A stretch of DNA of 64,000 nucleotides from DATJPR01 sp963811705 (GCA_963811705.1 CAWESL010000003.1:186001-250000); one strand, 5' to 3'; positions 8,779 through 18,594 are shown, numbered from the stretch's first letter. Translations and numbers: made by a program. Notes: a model not told the origin generated them from the sequence alone.

Positions 8779-9255
8779 CTACGGAAGAAGCCGTGTAATG
8801 TCCAGCAGTCCGGCAGCAATGTCACCCCTGCCGATGGTGCGATCAATCAGGTCAATGTGATCCCGTTGGCTGGGCCACGCGAGCATGGGCTTCGCGACGT
8901 TGCTCCTGCACCACTGCCAGGCCTGGTGCTCCTCGCTGAGAACGGGGCTTTCGCTATCGGACAACTGACACGAGAATACAACGCACATCTGGACGGTATC
9001 GCTCTCGGGGTCATAGAAGGAACTGACGTCCGGCAGCACCCAGAACCGGAGCGGCGTGAAGCCGGTTTCCTCTTTCAGTTCTCTCAGCGCGGCTTCAAAC
9101 GCTTTCTCCCCTTCTTCGATAGTGCCCGTGATGATCTGCCATATCCCCGGATAGAGTCGGTCAGTAGGAGAACGTTTCAGCAGAAGATGTTCGAGATGGT
9201 CATCGTGAAACCGGAAAGGATAGAGTTCGAGAAGACGAACGGCGGACTGTGTCAT
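8779..9255 (-). CDS. Nudix hydrolase
   Basis: Hydrolyses a nucleoside diphosphate linked to another moiety. The Nudix box is complete: GTIEEGEKAFEAALRELKEE followed by TGF. The length is 158 aa. The arrangement resembles dATP/dihydroneopterin-triphosphate-type enzymes (IWQIITGTIEEGE) but the substrate is uncertain. I start at ATG 9255, which overlaps the upstream gene's stop as ATGA and has GGAG 8 bases away; a GTG at 9264 would add three residues. Confidence 0.88.
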   Translation of the reverse strand: MTQSAVRLLELYPFRFHDDHLEHLLLKRSPTDRLYPGIWQIITGTIEEGEKAFEAALRELKEETGFTPLRFWVLPDVSSFYDPESDTVQMCVVFSCQLSDSESPVLSEEHQAWQWCRSNVAKPMLAWPSQRDHIDLIDRTIGRGDIAAGLLDITRLLP

Positions 9256-9992
9256 CGTTGCCACTCCAGCGACGCCAGTTCGCTTTCCGTGAGGCGCCGT
9301 ACGCGCCCTTCGCCGAGAGAACCCAGGGCAATCGACCCGATCGCGATGCGCGTAAGCGCAATCACTGAACGGCCGATCTCCTGCATCATTCGGCGGATCT
9401 GTCTGTTCTTACCCTCGGCGATCGTAATGGAATAGACATTCCCGCGGTCTGCTTTCTCCATTCGGGCCGGGCGATAGCGGGTGCCGTTCCTCAACGTCAT
9501 TCCACGCTCCACAAGTTCGATTTCGGAAGTACCAACCGGGGCATCAAGTGCCACGATGTATGTTTTGGGGACCTTCGTTGCCGGGCTCGTGATGAACTCG
9601 CCGAACGCGGTGTCGCTCGTAAACAACAGGAGACCTGAGGTATCGCGATCAAGTCGCCCCACAGGAAAGCAGCCCGCAGCGTCCGCCGGGAGAAGGTCAT
9701 ACACGGTTCTTCTCCCCCGTTCGTCAGAGCGACTCGTCACCACTCCCGCCGGTTTATTCATCACGAAATAACGCTTCACTCTCGGCATCGCGGCGACGCC
9801 GTCCACGGCCACCCTGTCGGATCGAAGATCGATCCACAGCTCGGCATCTTTGATAACGTGTCCGTTCACGGCGACCCTGCCGCTCTGGAGCAGTTTGCCC
9901 GCCTGAGCGCGGGAAGACACCCCGAGCTTTGACAACGCCCTCCCAAGGGTGACTTGCGCGCGCGATGTTCGGTGTTTAGAGACCATGCGCAT
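9252..9992 (-). CDS. RsuA/RluE-family pseudouridine synthase
   Basis: Second pseudouridine synthase of the window, 246 aa. An S4 domain (LGRALSKLGVSSRAQAGKLLQSGRVAVNG) precedes the catalytic domain with GRLDRDTSGLLLFTSD (nucleophilic Asp) and GKNRQIRRMMQEIG. It shares the family but only moderate identity with the protein at 204-962, so it should modify a different uridine. The spacing to the TrmH-type methyltransferase upstream is 11 bases, making a small RNA-modification group. ATG 9986 is an alternative start two codons in. Confidence 0.9.
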   Translation of the reverse strand: MRMVSKHRTSRAQVTLGRALSKLGVSSRAQAGKLLQSGRVAVNGHVIKDAELWIDLRSDRVAVDGVAAMPRVKRYFVMNKPAGVVTSRSDERGRRTVYDLLPADAAGCFPVGRLDRDTSGLLLFTSDTAFGEFITSPATKVPKTYIVALDAPVGTSEIELVERGMTLRNGTRYRPARMEKADRGNVYSITIAEGKNRQIRRMMQEIGRSVIALTRIAIGSIALGSLGEGRVRRLTESELASLEWQR

Positions 9993-10003
9993 TCCTTACG
10001 AGG

Positions 10004-10789
10004 TCAGGAGTGCCCATGGCGCTTCATATCCGATAGGACGACTCCGCAGGCGATGCTGACATTCAGCGACTCCGCCTGACCGTAGCGAGGGATGGTGATC
10101 GTTCCGTCGGCAAGGGCGCGAACGCCTTGGGAAATCCCATGGGCCTCGTTGCCGAAAACGATCAACGCTTTGCCCGGGTCGGATCCTCGCTGACTCTGTC
10201 CTGACGCGTCCGTCACGTATGCGCGGAACCCGGAGTTCTGTGAAAGAGGGATGGCCTTTTCCAGGTTGACACCCTCCGCCACCGGGAGATGGAAGATGCT
10301 TCCCATGGTCCCCCGGACAACCTTTGGGCTGTACAGATCCACGCACCCTTCGCCAAGAAGAACCCCATCGACGCCGAACCAATCGCAAGTGCGGATGATC
10401 GTCCCGACGTTTCCCGGATCCGCGACCGCATCAAGCGCGACGAGCACCGCTCCCGGTCGATCCTTTGCGACGATGCCCAGGACTGAGGTCTTCCTGACCT
10501 CCACGATCGCCCCGACCCCCTGGGCGTGAACGGTGTCCATAATTCCTGAAAACTCCTTCCCGGACAGTTCTTCGGTTTTGACGCGGCGCTTCCTGATCGC
10601 GGCTTTCAACGGGCGTGCGTCCTCGTCGTTCAGGAAAGACGGTGTCATGATGACCGTTCGGATTTCGAAATCAGACGCCAGCGCCTCCAGGACACTCCTT
10701 CGGCCTTCGACCAGGAAAAGGCCATGGTCATCGCGGTACTTCTTCACCGAAAGCGATCGGTAGAGTTTGCGATCGGCGTTCGTCAGCAT
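10004..10789 (-). CDS. TrmH/SpoU-family RNA 2'-O-methyltransferase
   Basis: SAM-dependent RNA ribose methyltransferase, 261 aa. The N-terminal part (KLYRSLSVKKYRDDHGLFLVEG) is the substrate-binding domain of this family. The SPOUT knot carries motif 1 DAVADPGNVGTIIRTCDWFG, motif 2 VIFGNEAHGIS and motif 3 IPRYGQAESLNVSIA. The closest known groups are RlmB/TsnR-like enzymes of 23S rRNA. The stop of comEC is 6 bases upstream, so it is in the same transcription unit. Confidence 0.9.
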   Translation of the reverse strand: MLTNADRKLYRSLSVKKYRDDHGLFLVEGRRSVLEALASDFEIRTVIMTPSFLNDEDARPLKAAIRKRRVKTEELSGKEFSGIMDTVHAQGVGAIVEVRKTSVLGIVAKDRPGAVLVALDAVADPGNVGTIIRTCDWFGVDGVLLGEGCVDLYSPKVVRGTMGSIFHLPVAEGVNLEKAIPLSQNSGFRAYVTDASGQSQRGSDPGKALIVFGNEAHGISQGVRALADGTITIPRYGQAESLNVSIACGVVLSDMKRHGHS

Positions 10790-10795
10790 GGGGCC

Positions 10796-13204
10796 TTATC
10801 TCCAGGATGTGTTCCAGAATGAATGTCCGTCCGTTTCAAGAATGAGCGCCCCTTCTTCATCGGTGCGGAGCACGGGGATTCCGCGGCCATTGAACCGCGC
10901 GATCACGGCGCCCGACGGATGCCGGAATTTATTGTGCAGACCGACAGAAATCGTTACCGTCCCCGGCTGCACGGCATCGAGGAATCGTTCCGAGCTGCTT
11001 GTTCTGCTGCCGTGATGTCCGGCCTTCATCACTTGCGATTCCAGGAACTTCCCGTAGCGTCCGATCATCAATCCCTCCTCCGTCGTCTCGGCGTCGCCGG
11101 TGAACAGGAACGCGACGGATCCGTACACAAGCTTGAGAACAATCGATTCATTTCCTCCCAGGGCGCCGGGTGCCACGCCGGGAAGAGGATACAGGACATA
11201 GAGTCTCGCGGGCGACGATGACAGAAGGACGCTCGCGGGCAAACACGAGTCGCACTTCGTGCTGCATTGTGGCCAGAGTCGCCCGAGGGTGGCGCGTAAG
11301 GCGCTCGGGCTGAGGACAAGAATGCGGCCGACGTTCACGCCGTCGACGACCGAGGGTAGGCCGCCGATGTGGTCGGCATGCAAATGCGAAACGACAAGGA
11401 GATCCAGCGACGCAATGCCCCTGCGCTTTAAAAAAGGGACGACGGTCTTTTCGCCTGCGTCGAACGTCGCGCCCCTCGGTCCTGCGTCGATCAGGAGCGT
11501 CGTCCTGTCGGGCAATTCCGCGAGAATCGCGTTACCCTGCCCGACGTCGATAACACTCACCCGGAGCGTGGGCAAGGGCTGTGCAGGGGCAAACTTCGGA
11601 CGGAGCAGAACGATGAACGCCGTCGCAAACAAGAGGGCGATTGCTGTGTGCTGAAGCCGCCGGCCTGAACGGAGAAACAGCGCCGCCAAAACGACATAAT
11701 ACGGAACAGCATCGAACGGCCCGAATCCAACCGTTGTAATGTAGGCAACTGGAGAAAATCCCGCAAGGCGAGTGATCGCCAGCGTCCAGTGCAGGAGGAG
11801 CCAGTTGACGGCACCATAGGCCAATGCCATCCATTCACTGACCAGGGCGGCTCCGACCGTTGCTGCGCCGAGCAGCACGCTCAATTCCGTCGCCGGGATG
11901 ACGACAATGTTTGCCAGCACACCGATCACGGAGACCCGGCCAAAACAGACCGCGGTCAAGGGGAGCGTGCCGAGCGTTGCCGCGAGGGAAACGGCGCAGA
12001 CCCGCAGGAGCCACACGAGGCCCTGCTGGATCCGACCCGACTGCGGTATGAAAGCAATCCATTCGTTCATCACGGGATAGATCGCCATCAGCGATAGGAC
12101 CGCTCCGTACGAAAGCTGGAAGCCGATGTCAAAGATCTGTCGTGCGTCGATGCCCGCAATGATGATCGCCGACAGGCCGATACAGTTCCAGGCGTTTACG
12201 GGACGCTGGAGTGACTTCCCGACCAGGATGACGGCCGCCATGATCGTTGCCCTGACCACCGGCGGCTGGCTGCCTGTCACGAGCATGTAGAACAGGAGCC
12301 CGCCGAGCATCGGCAGAAGGCGGACGGTTCGGGGAACGCGAAGGAGTTCGAGCACCAGGAAAAGCACTCCGGCCACGACTGCAACGTTCGACCCGGAGAC
12401 CGCAAGGACATGCGCGACGCCGGCATTGACAAACGCCGTCTTCGTCAGCGTGCTCATTCCTCCGCGTTCACCGAGGATGAGGCCTTTCAGGAATTCCCCC
12501 TCTTCCCCTCCCGTCGTCTTGTCGAATGTCATCAACATCCACCGCCGGGCGGGATAGATCACGCGGCGCATCCACCAGGCGCCGCCTTCGCGATCGACAA
12601 TACGAACATCCCTCCCTCCACGCACTTCCATCCCATGGGTAATACCGAGAGCCTCGTAGTAGTCTCTCATGCTCATCTCGCCGGGGTTCCGCTCTTCCGG
12701 AGGACGATCGAGCAAACCCAGGAGCGCAACGCTCGCGCCATACTGAAGATCCGGCTCAAGACTATCGGCGCGTTGTCGCGCCAACGTCACAATGACGTCG
12801 GTGCAAAATGGAACATCGAGCGAGTCCCGCTTGAACCACTCCGATCGCACAACAAAGTTCCTCCGCGAACCGGAACCTTCGGGATCCGTCACGACAACTC
12901 CGAGGAGGATGCCCCGTTGACGCTTCACGCTTCCCGATTCCGGTAATTTCTCACGATCATCGAGATATTTCACCGTCCCCATGAGAAGACACGCGGCGAT
13001 GCCGAACGCCATTGTTGTCGACGACGCAGGGACACGGCGTCGGATGAAGGCGAGCATGAGAACGATGGCGCCAAGGAGGCCGCTGCAAACCACGATCGCG
13101 TTCGGGCCTTCGGGACACAGTCGGCCCAGAAAGACCCCGACAACAATGGCGACGGCCACCTTGAAGGCGGGCGCCGACCCGAGCGTCAGGTCAAACGATT
13201 TCAT
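10796..13204 (-). CDS. comEC: ComEC/Rec2-family DNA internalisation channel
   Basis: Inner-membrane channel for uptake of single-stranded DNA in natural transformation. The 802 aa protein has hydrophobic segments at the N-terminus (residues 15-70), an OB-like stretch, a polytopic competence domain (about 250-530, including GLILGERGGM and HVLAVSGSNVAVVAG), and a metallo-beta-lactamase-like C-terminal domain (from about 550: VIDVGQGNAIL, then SHLHADHIGGL). All three expected parts are present and uninterrupted, so it looks functional. No pilus or comEA gene is in the window. Confidence 0.94.
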   Translation of the reverse strand: MKSFDLTLGSAPAFKVAVAIVVGVFLGRLCPEGPNAIVVCSGLLGAIVLMLAFIRRRVPASSTTMAFGIAACLLMGTVKYLDDREKLPESGSVKRQRGILLGVVVTDPEGSGSRRNFVVRSEWFKRDSLDVPFCTDVIVTLARQRADSLEPDLQYGASVALLGLLDRPPEERNPGEMSMRDYYEALGITHGMEVRGGRDVRIVDREGGAWWMRRVIYPARRWMLMTFDKTTGGEEGEFLKGLILGERGGMSTLTKTAFVNAGVAHVLAVSGSNVAVVAGVLFLVLELLRVPRTVRLLPMLGGLLFYMLVTGSQPPVVRATIMAAVILVGKSLQRPVNAWNCIGLSAIIIAGIDARQIFDIGFQLSYGAVLSLMAIYPVMNEWIAFIPQSGRIQQGLVWLLRVCAVSLAATLGTLPLTAVCFGRVSVIGVLANIVVIPATELSVLLGAATVGAALVSEWMALAYGAVNWLLLHWTLAITRLAGFSPVAYITTVGFGPFDAVPYYVVLAALFLRSGRRLQHTAIALLFATAFIVLLRPKFAPAQPLPTLRVSVIDVGQGNAILAELPDRTTLLIDAGPRGATFDAGEKTVVPFLKRRGIASLDLLVVSHLHADHIGGLPSVVDGVNVGRILVLSPSALRATLGRLWPQCSTKCDSCLPASVLLSSSPARLYVLYPLPGVAPGALGGNESIVLKLVYGSVAFLFTGDAETTEEGLMIGRYGKFLESQVMKAGHHGSRTSSSERFLDAVQPGTVTISVGLHNKFRHPSGAVIARFNGRGIPVLRTDEEGALILETDGHSFWNTSWR

Positions 13205-13261
13205 CGATCACAAGAATTCCAACGGGAGAACAACGTGACGAACCGCGCAGGCGGCGTGGTG

Positions 13262-14185
13262 CTACTGTTCTGCCAGCATCCGGAGGACAGCCGGGGTAAC
13301 ATGCGAGAGATTGGGGCGGGAATGTTTCGAAACATGCGAGAGGAACTGCTGATGACCGTCACCGTATGCCACAAGCGGCACGGGATTGCGCGTGTGGGTC
13401 TTGACTCTCAGGTCCTCGATGTTGCCGTGGTCGCTCGAGAGAACGATCAGCGCCGGCGAACCGGCGAGTTTCCCGACAAGACCGTCGAGCATTCCGTCGA
13501 AGAGTTCGAGGACATTGATCGACTCCGTCCGGTCCTGCGCATGGCCGGCGAAATCGGTTTTCCAATACTCGAACAGGGTAAAGTCGTTCCGGAGAGTCAG
13601 GTCGGCGAGGACTTCTCCCGACTCTCGAGCGGAGACAACCGGGAGATCGGTATATCCCATCTTCCGCCATCCCTCGTTCGTCAGTTCCGCCGAGATCGCA
13701 GCTCCGGCCTTCAGGTCGGCATGCTCCCGCAGTGCCACTCCGGCGAGCGAACAGGAAAGCGTGGTCATCGACATGCGGAACTTGTGCTGGGCGATGTAGT
13801 CAAAAAATCGCTGCGGGAACGCGTTCGCAAAACAGGCTGACCCTCCGCGTTCGAGGACCATCCGGAAAATATTCCGCTCGCGGATCCGTTCACGGATCGA
13901 CGAGGGCGGGAACGGGCCAAAATGGTGGCCGGCGGCTTTCGGGGCATTGAACCCCGCCAGCAACGCTGCCTGCCCCGTCCCGCTTTGCGGCAACCCGGGA
14001 ACGCCCAGGGTCGCATCGACGGGAATCGCCGCGCCACCGGCTGCTTCCGTGCGCCGGCGCGCCAGCGTCGGAATGTCGCCGATCATGCGACGCAGCGTCG
14101 GGAGCTTTGCCGCGGTCAGAGGATTCACCCCGGGATCCGGGACGCCCAATCCGACGCCGTCGAGAAAAAGAAAGAGAACGTGCAC
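13262..14185 (-). CDS. alkaline-phosphatase-superfamily metalloenzyme (phosphoglycerate mutase-like)
   Basis: 307 aa enzyme of the alkaline phosphatase/iPGM superfamily. Metal-ligand motifs are LFLDGVGLG at the N-terminus and SSDHGNIEDLRVKTHTRNPVP at the C-terminus. SGTGQAALLAG near residue 70 would supply the Ser/Thr nucleophile, where iPGM has a different motif. It is shorter than true cofactor-independent phosphoglycerate mutase and lacks its inserted domain, so the substrate is unknown. Starts at GTG 14185, 3 bases after the dtd stop. I do not recognise a specific function. Confidence 0.75.
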   Translation of the reverse strand: MHVLFLFLDGVGLGVPDPGVNPLTAAKLPTLRRMIGDIPTLARRRTEAAGGAAIPVDATLGVPGLPQSGTGQAALLAGFNAPKAAGHHFGPFPPSSIRERIRERNIFRMVLERGGSACFANAFPQRFFDYIAQHKFRMSMTTLSCSLAGVALREHADLKAGAAISAELTNEGWRKMGYTDLPVVSARESGEVLADLTLRNDFTLFEYWKTDFAGHAQDRTESINVLELFDGMLDGLVGKLAGSPALIVLSSDHGNIEDLRVKTHTRNPVPLVAYGDGHQQFLSHVSKHSRPNLSHVTPAVLRMLAEQ

Positions 14186-14188
14186 GTG

Positions 14189-14647
14189 TCACTCGCTCCG
14201 CCGGCTTTCGATGAAAATCGTCACCGGACCATCGTTGAGGATTCGTACTTCCATCATCGCACCGAACACACCGGTGGCGACGCGTTCTGTTCCCAAAAGG
14301 GAACGCATCCGCTCGACGAATCGCTCGTAGAGGGGTTCGGCCTCCGGCGCTCCAGCCGCCTCGATGAAGCTCGGCCTGTTGCCATGCAGCGCATCGCCGT
14401 ATAATGTGAACTGCGAAACGACGATGACGCTTCCTCCGACATCGTCCAGAGAAAGGTTCATCTTCCCTTCCCCGTCACCCATTACCCGAAGCCCGGCGCA
14501 CTTCGTCGCGAGGAAATCGGCATCCTCCCGCGTGTCGCCTTTCCGGATGCCCAGGAGAACGACATAGCCTCTCGCGATGGAGGCATAGACCGCCCCGTCA
14601 ATTGAGACGCTTCCCGCCGATACCCGTTGCACCACGGCTCTCATCAA
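14189..14647 (-). CDS. dtd: D-aminoacyl-tRNA deacylase
   Basis: Hydrolyses D-amino acids (and Gly on tRNA-Ala) mischarged onto tRNA. The 152 aa protein has the family opening MRAVVQRVSAGSV and the conserved SQFTLYGDALHGNRPSF; the typical Gly-cisPro region appears as an altered C-terminal segment (FGAMMEVRILNDGPVTIFIES). Length is normal. The start ATG overlaps the prmC stop by 4 bases. Confidence 0.93.
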   Translation of the reverse strand: MMRAVVQRVSAGSVSIDGAVYASIARGYVVLLGIRKGDTREDADFLATKCAGLRVMGDGEGKMNLSLDDVGGSVIVVSQFTLYGDALHGNRPSFIEAAGAPEAEPLYERFVERMRSLLGTERVATGVFGAMMEVRILNDGPVTIFIESRRSE

Positions 14648-15522
14648 TCTGCGCCCCGTTCACCGATCACTACCCGGTCGATCCCTGCAAAGTCCCGGAC
14701 CCGCCGGATATCGTCGATTCCGGAAGCGAGAAGAATCTCCGAGACTCGAGAAGCCTGATCGAACCCGACTTCAAGTCCCACGACTCCTCCCGGATTTAAC
14801 AGCCCGGGCAGAAGAGCGCCAATCCGCCGGTACAATGCCAGGCCATCCCCTTCATCGGTCAAGGCACCGCGCGGTTCAAAGGCCCGGACTTCCTCCTGCA
14901 ACATCGGGATTTCGATTGCCGGGATGTACGGAGGGTTCGAAAGAATCATATCGAAGGGACCCAATGCGCTGACATCCGTCAGAATATCTCTGCACTCAAA
15001 GGTCATATTCGCAATCCCGTGAGACCGGGCGTTCTCTTCGGCCACCGCGATCACTTCTGCATCGCGATCCAGCGCGACGATGGCAATTGACGGGTACTTC
15101 TTCGCCAGGGGGATGCCGATGTTTCCTGCACCGCAACCGATATCGAGGATCGCCTTGAACCTCCCGGTTCCCCGTCCAATCAGGCTGAGCGCCTCCTCGA
15201 CCAGCAGCTCCGTTTCAGGCCGGGGAATAAGGACGGCGGGGCTCACGGCGAAACGCAACCCCATGAACTCGGTCTCGCCCAGAATGTACTGGAGCGGCTC
15301 GTGCCTGAGTCGACGCTCATAAAGCCCGCGGAACTGCGAGCGTTCCTCGACAGTAAGCGGCCTGTCGAACTGCAGGTAGAGGTCCAACCGCTTCACGTGA
15401 AGCGTATGCGCCAGAAGAAGTTCGACATGGAGGCGGGCTTCATCGAATCCCCGTTTCGTCAGGTGATCCGTCGTCCAATCCAGGAGCGAAAGCACCGTCC
15501 AATCCTGCGGTGCATTGCTCAT
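14644..15522 (-). CDS. prmC: peptide chain release factor N5-glutamine methyltransferase
   Basis: Methylates the Gln of the GGQ motif in release factors RF1/RF2 with SAM. Evidence: SAM motif I ILDIGCGAGNIGIPLA near residue 125, and the diagnostic NPPYIPAIEI near 190 that binds the glutamine. The N-terminal helical domain holds DEARLHVELLLAHTL and PLQYILGETEFMGL. The frame is open to 15609, but ATG 15522 (292 aa) overlaps the MFS gene stop as ATGA and aligns with family N-termini, so I use it. Confidence 0.93.
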   Translation of the reverse strand: MSNAPQDWTVLSLLDWTTDHLTKRGFDEARLHVELLLAHTLHVKRLDLYLQFDRPLTVEERSQFRGLYERRLRHEPLQYILGETEFMGLRFAVSPAVLIPRPETELLVEEALSLIGRGTGRFKAILDIGCGAGNIGIPLAKKYPSIAIVALDRDAEVIAVAEENARSHGIANMTFECRDILTDVSALGPFDMILSNPPYIPAIEIPMLQEEVRAFEPRGALTDEGDGLALYRRIGALLPGLLNPGGVVGLEVGFDQASRVSEILLASGIDDIRRVRDFAGIDRVVIGERGAD

Positions 15523-16796
15523 GCCCCGGCCCTCCGCAAACGCCGGCGCAGGGCGCTCCCTGGATCCTTGACAAAGAACCAGAGAACCAGGACTCCCGAC
15601 CCCGCACACACGAGGCTGATCAGGAAGACGGCATGATAGCCGAACAGATCGCCGACGATTCCGCCCAGAATACCGGCAAGGTACATCGGCGCCAGGATGG
15701 TGTTGACAAGCCCGACAAACGTCGATCGTCGCCGCTCCGGCGCGAAATCGATTGCCATGTTGTACCGGGACATCACTTCGCTTCCCACGTTGACCCCGAG
15801 GAAGAGAAACACGATAAGGAACAGTGCAGGCGAGGTCGTAATCAACGCAATGAATGACGCCAATGCAAGCCCGCCTCCTGCGATCATGAGCGCCACTTTG
15901 TTGCCATAACGGTCTGCCACGATCCCGGTGACGAGCGCGCTGCCGATTTGAATCACCACCATCATCGTGGTGTAGGCACCGATCATTTCCTCGGGCGCCT
16001 GGAGTTGTCGGACCGCGTAGACGGTATAGAACGGGACCGCCATCGAGCCAAGAATAAACAACGCCATCGCGACGATGAACAGGAAGAACTCCCGACCACG
16101 GCGGATGATTTCGAGCAACGTCAGGATGTACGAAACGAGCGGTTCGCGGGGAGCCACTTCGCTCGCAGTCGATTCAACCACCCTTGACTGGATTACGAGC
16201 GAGACCGACTGCAGGAGTCCGGCGAGGACGAACGCCAGGGCAAAGTTCCCGGGAAAGGAAATCGACGCGAGGATTCCCGTCAGGATCAGTCCCGCGACGA
16301 ATCCTCCACCGCCTCCCATGGACGTGCGGAAGCCAATGAGACGTCCGCGCCAATGCGGCGGTGTCAATTTGGCGATGAAATCGACCCAGAACGGCGACGC
16401 AATTCCGGAGAAGGCCTGGTTCACTGCGTAAAGCACGAGGACGAGCGTCAGCGTCAGGGACGGGTAGCGCCCCCCCAGAAGCCAGAGCATCACGCCCATC
16501 AGGATCATGACGCAACGCTGAAGCAGGCCATACAGCAACGTCCCCGGTTTCTTCCAGGGCGAGGCCTCTGCAAATCGGGCAGAGAAGATCTGCGGGAGAA
16601 ACTGAAACGAAAACCCTGCGACCATTACGGCGCCGACTTCGAGATTCGATCCTCCGAGGCGCGCAATGAGGGCCGGCAACACCGTCTGGACGGCGGCAAA
16701 CCCGTTCGCCGAGATGTAGGTGCCCCCCTCAAAGACGTTCAGGATGAAGTTCCGACGCTTGAGGTTCCGGTCAGGGTCGACGACCTTCACTGTCAC
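15519..16796 (-). CDS. MFS transporter
   Basis: 425 aa, about 12 hydrophobic segments, with the MFS loop 2-3 type motif weakly conserved (ARFAEASPWKKPG) and VADRYGNKVAL between helices 8 and 9. It belongs to a group of uncharacterised carriers common in environmental bacteria; the substrate is unknown. It overlaps the upstream amidohydrolase (ATGA at 16793-16796) and the downstream prmC (ATGA at 15519-15522). The tight coupling to the amidohydrolase could mean it exports or imports that enzyme's substrate, but this is only inference. Confidence 0.85.
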   Translation of the reverse strand: MTVKVVDPDRNLKRRNFILNVFEGGTYISANGFAAVQTVLPALIARLGGSNLEVGAVMVAGFSFQFLPQIFSARFAEASPWKKPGTLLYGLLQRCVMILMGVMLWLLGGRYPSLTLTLVLVLYAVNQAFSGIASPFWVDFIAKLTPPHWRGRLIGFRTSMGGGGGFVAGLILTGILASISFPGNFALAFVLAGLLQSVSLVIQSRVVESTASEVAPREPLVSYILTLLEIIRRGREFFLFIVAMALFILGSMAVPFYTVYAVRQLQAPEEMIGAYTTMMVVIQIGSALVTGIVADRYGNKVALMIAGGGLALASFIALITTSPALFLIVFLFLGVNVGSEVMSRYNMAIDFAPERRRSTFVGLVNTILAPMYLAGILGGIVGDLFGYHAVFLISLVCAGSGVLVLWFFVKDPGSALRRRLRRAGA

Positions 16797-18502
16797 CGGT
16801 CCGAGTCGACGGTCGGATTTTCATACACGAAGGTCCCGCCGACCATTGTCCGGAGCACCTTGGCGTTGGGGATTTCCTCCACTGGGATACGCATAATATC
16901 CCGGTTCAACACGACGAGGTCAGCCCATTTGCCGACTTCGATGGATCCCTTCTGATCCTCCTGGAACGCTGAATACGATCCCCAGAGCGTGAATGCCTTC
17001 AAAGCTTCATCTCGCGTCATCCGTTGTTCGGGATACCACCCGCTATCGGGTTTGCCGTCCAGGTCCTGCCGCGTGACTGCCGCGTAAATTCCCAGCATGG
17101 GATTCGGCGACTCCACCGGGAAGTCGGAGCCGGCGGGGATAATGTTGCCATCGTCGAGAAGAGACCGCCACATGGACGCATAGCGCGTGCGGACGGGACC
17201 AAGGCGGTCGCCGATCCAGGGCATATCCGAAGTACAGTGGGTCGGCTGCATCATTGGCAGGACGCCGAGCAGGTGGAACTGCTTGATGTCGGCAGGATCG
17301 AGAACCTCGACATGCTCAATTCTGAAGCGCAGATCGCTCCCCGAGGCATTGCGGGCTTTAAAGGCCTTCGCGTACGCTGAGAGAACGATGCTGTTCGCGC
17401 GGTCGCCGATTGCATGCACGCACAACTGGAATCCTTTGTCAATACATACCTCGGCGATCCGGACGAGAGAATCCTCCGACATCACCGTGATTCCGCGGTT
17501 CCCCGGGTCGTCTGCGTACGGCTCGAGCAGCGCGGCGCCTCGTGATCCCAGTGCCCCATCCATGTACAACTTCAGCGCGCGAACCGAAAGCTTCCCGGTC
17601 CGATCGATTTTTTCCGGTCCCGATTCGAGAAACTGGTTCCATGTTGGTCCGATGCCGCCGATGGCAGCGTACACGCGAAACGGAAATTGCCCCTTCCCGA
17701 TCATATCGCGATAGATCGCGATCATCTCGCTGTCGGCACCCATGTCGTGTACCTGGGTGAGCCCGAATTCAAGACACACGGAAATCGCTTTGGCGATCGC
17801 TTCTTCCCGCTCGGCCTTGGACGGAGGAGGAATCGCACCGAGAAGGAGATCGACCGCGTTGTCGATGAGCACACCCGTCGGCTCGCTGTCGGCCCCGCGA
17901 AGGATGCGGCCTCCCGGCGGGTCCGGCGTCGACCGGGTGATCTTTGCCATCGCCAGGGCCCTGCTGTTCACCCAGACCGCATGCCCGTCGATCCTGCGCA
18001 GAACGACGGGATTTTCCGGCGTCGTCGCGTCCAGCAGTCCTTTGGTCGGGAATTTCTTCCCGGGCCAGAGATTCTGGTCCCATCCGTTTCCACGGATCCA
18101 GGTTCCCGCCGGCCGTTGACGCGCCACCTCGGCGACATGTTCTGCGACGGAGGCTGCCGATCGCAGCCCGCGGAGGCTGAGATACATCAACGAAGCGCCG
18201 AGTCCTTCAAGGTGCGCGTGCGAGTCGATGAATCCCGGATAGACCGGCTTACCTTCAAGATCAATGACGGTATCCGCCTTGAAGCGTTCCGTCAGATCGC
18301 GTGTGGACCCCACGCCAACTATGACACCGTCGTCAATCGCAATCGCTTCAGCCCTGGGCTGCGAGGGGTTCACCGTGTAGACGACACCGTTCGTAAGCAC
18401 CATGGAGACTTCCCGACGATGTTGGCGTGAAAAGAGAATGAGCGCAGCGGCGCACACGACGACCGCTCCGGCTGCGATGACAACCTGTTGTCTTCTGGTC
18501 AT
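16793..18502 (-). CDS. membrane-anchored YtcJ-like amidohydrolase
   Basis: 569 aa member of the amidohydrolase 3 (YtcJ/LAF3) group. An N-terminal hydrophobic segment (residues 7-24) suggests a signal anchor or signal peptide, so the enzyme is likely periplasmic. The metal-binding set is present: DSHAHLEGLG (HxH), CVHAIGDRA (His) and GSDFPVESPNPM (Asp). Relatives hydrolyse exocyclic amide or formyl groups, but substrates are mostly unknown. First gene of the minus-strand run; the 121-base gap to mazG is a divergent promoter region. Confidence 0.85.
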   Translation of the reverse strand: MTRRQQVVIAAGAVVVCAAALILFSRQHRREVSMVLTNGVVYTVNPSQPRAEAIAIDDGVIVGVGSTRDLTERFKADTVIDLEGKPVYPGFIDSHAHLEGLGASLMYLSLRGLRSAASVAEHVAEVARQRPAGTWIRGNGWDQNLWPGKKFPTKGLLDATTPENPVVLRRIDGHAVWVNSRALAMAKITRSTPDPPGGRILRGADSEPTGVLIDNAVDLLLGAIPPPSKAEREEAIAKAISVCLEFGLTQVHDMGADSEMIAIYRDMIGKGQFPFRVYAAIGGIGPTWNQFLESGPEKIDRTGKLSVRALKLYMDGALGSRGAALLEPYADDPGNRGITVMSEDSLVRIAEVCIDKGFQLCVHAIGDRANSIVLSAYAKAFKARNASGSDLRFRIEHVEVLDPADIKQFHLLGVLPMMQPTHCTSDMPWIGDRLGPVRTRYASMWRSLLDDGNIIPAGSDFPVESPNPMLGIYAAVTRQDLDGKPDSGWYPEQRMTRDEALKAFTLWGSYSAFQEDQKGSIEVGKWADLVVLNRDIMRIPVEEIPNAKVLRTMVGGTFVYENPTVDSDR

Positions 18503-18565
18503 GGACAGTCATTGAGAGGGTGAGGGAAGAATATAGGAAGAGGGCGCCCGAGAATCCAGACCGCG

Positions 18566-18594
18566 TTGCTTCTGAGAAATCAAATCTCTATCGT
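18566..18594 (+). promoter_or_regulatory. putative sigma-70 promoter for mazG
   Basis: TTGCTT (18566-18571), a 17-base spacer and TATCGT (18589-18594). The match is moderate. It lies 29 bases before the mazG ATG, and GGAG precedes that ATG by 8 bases. Confidence 0.35.
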
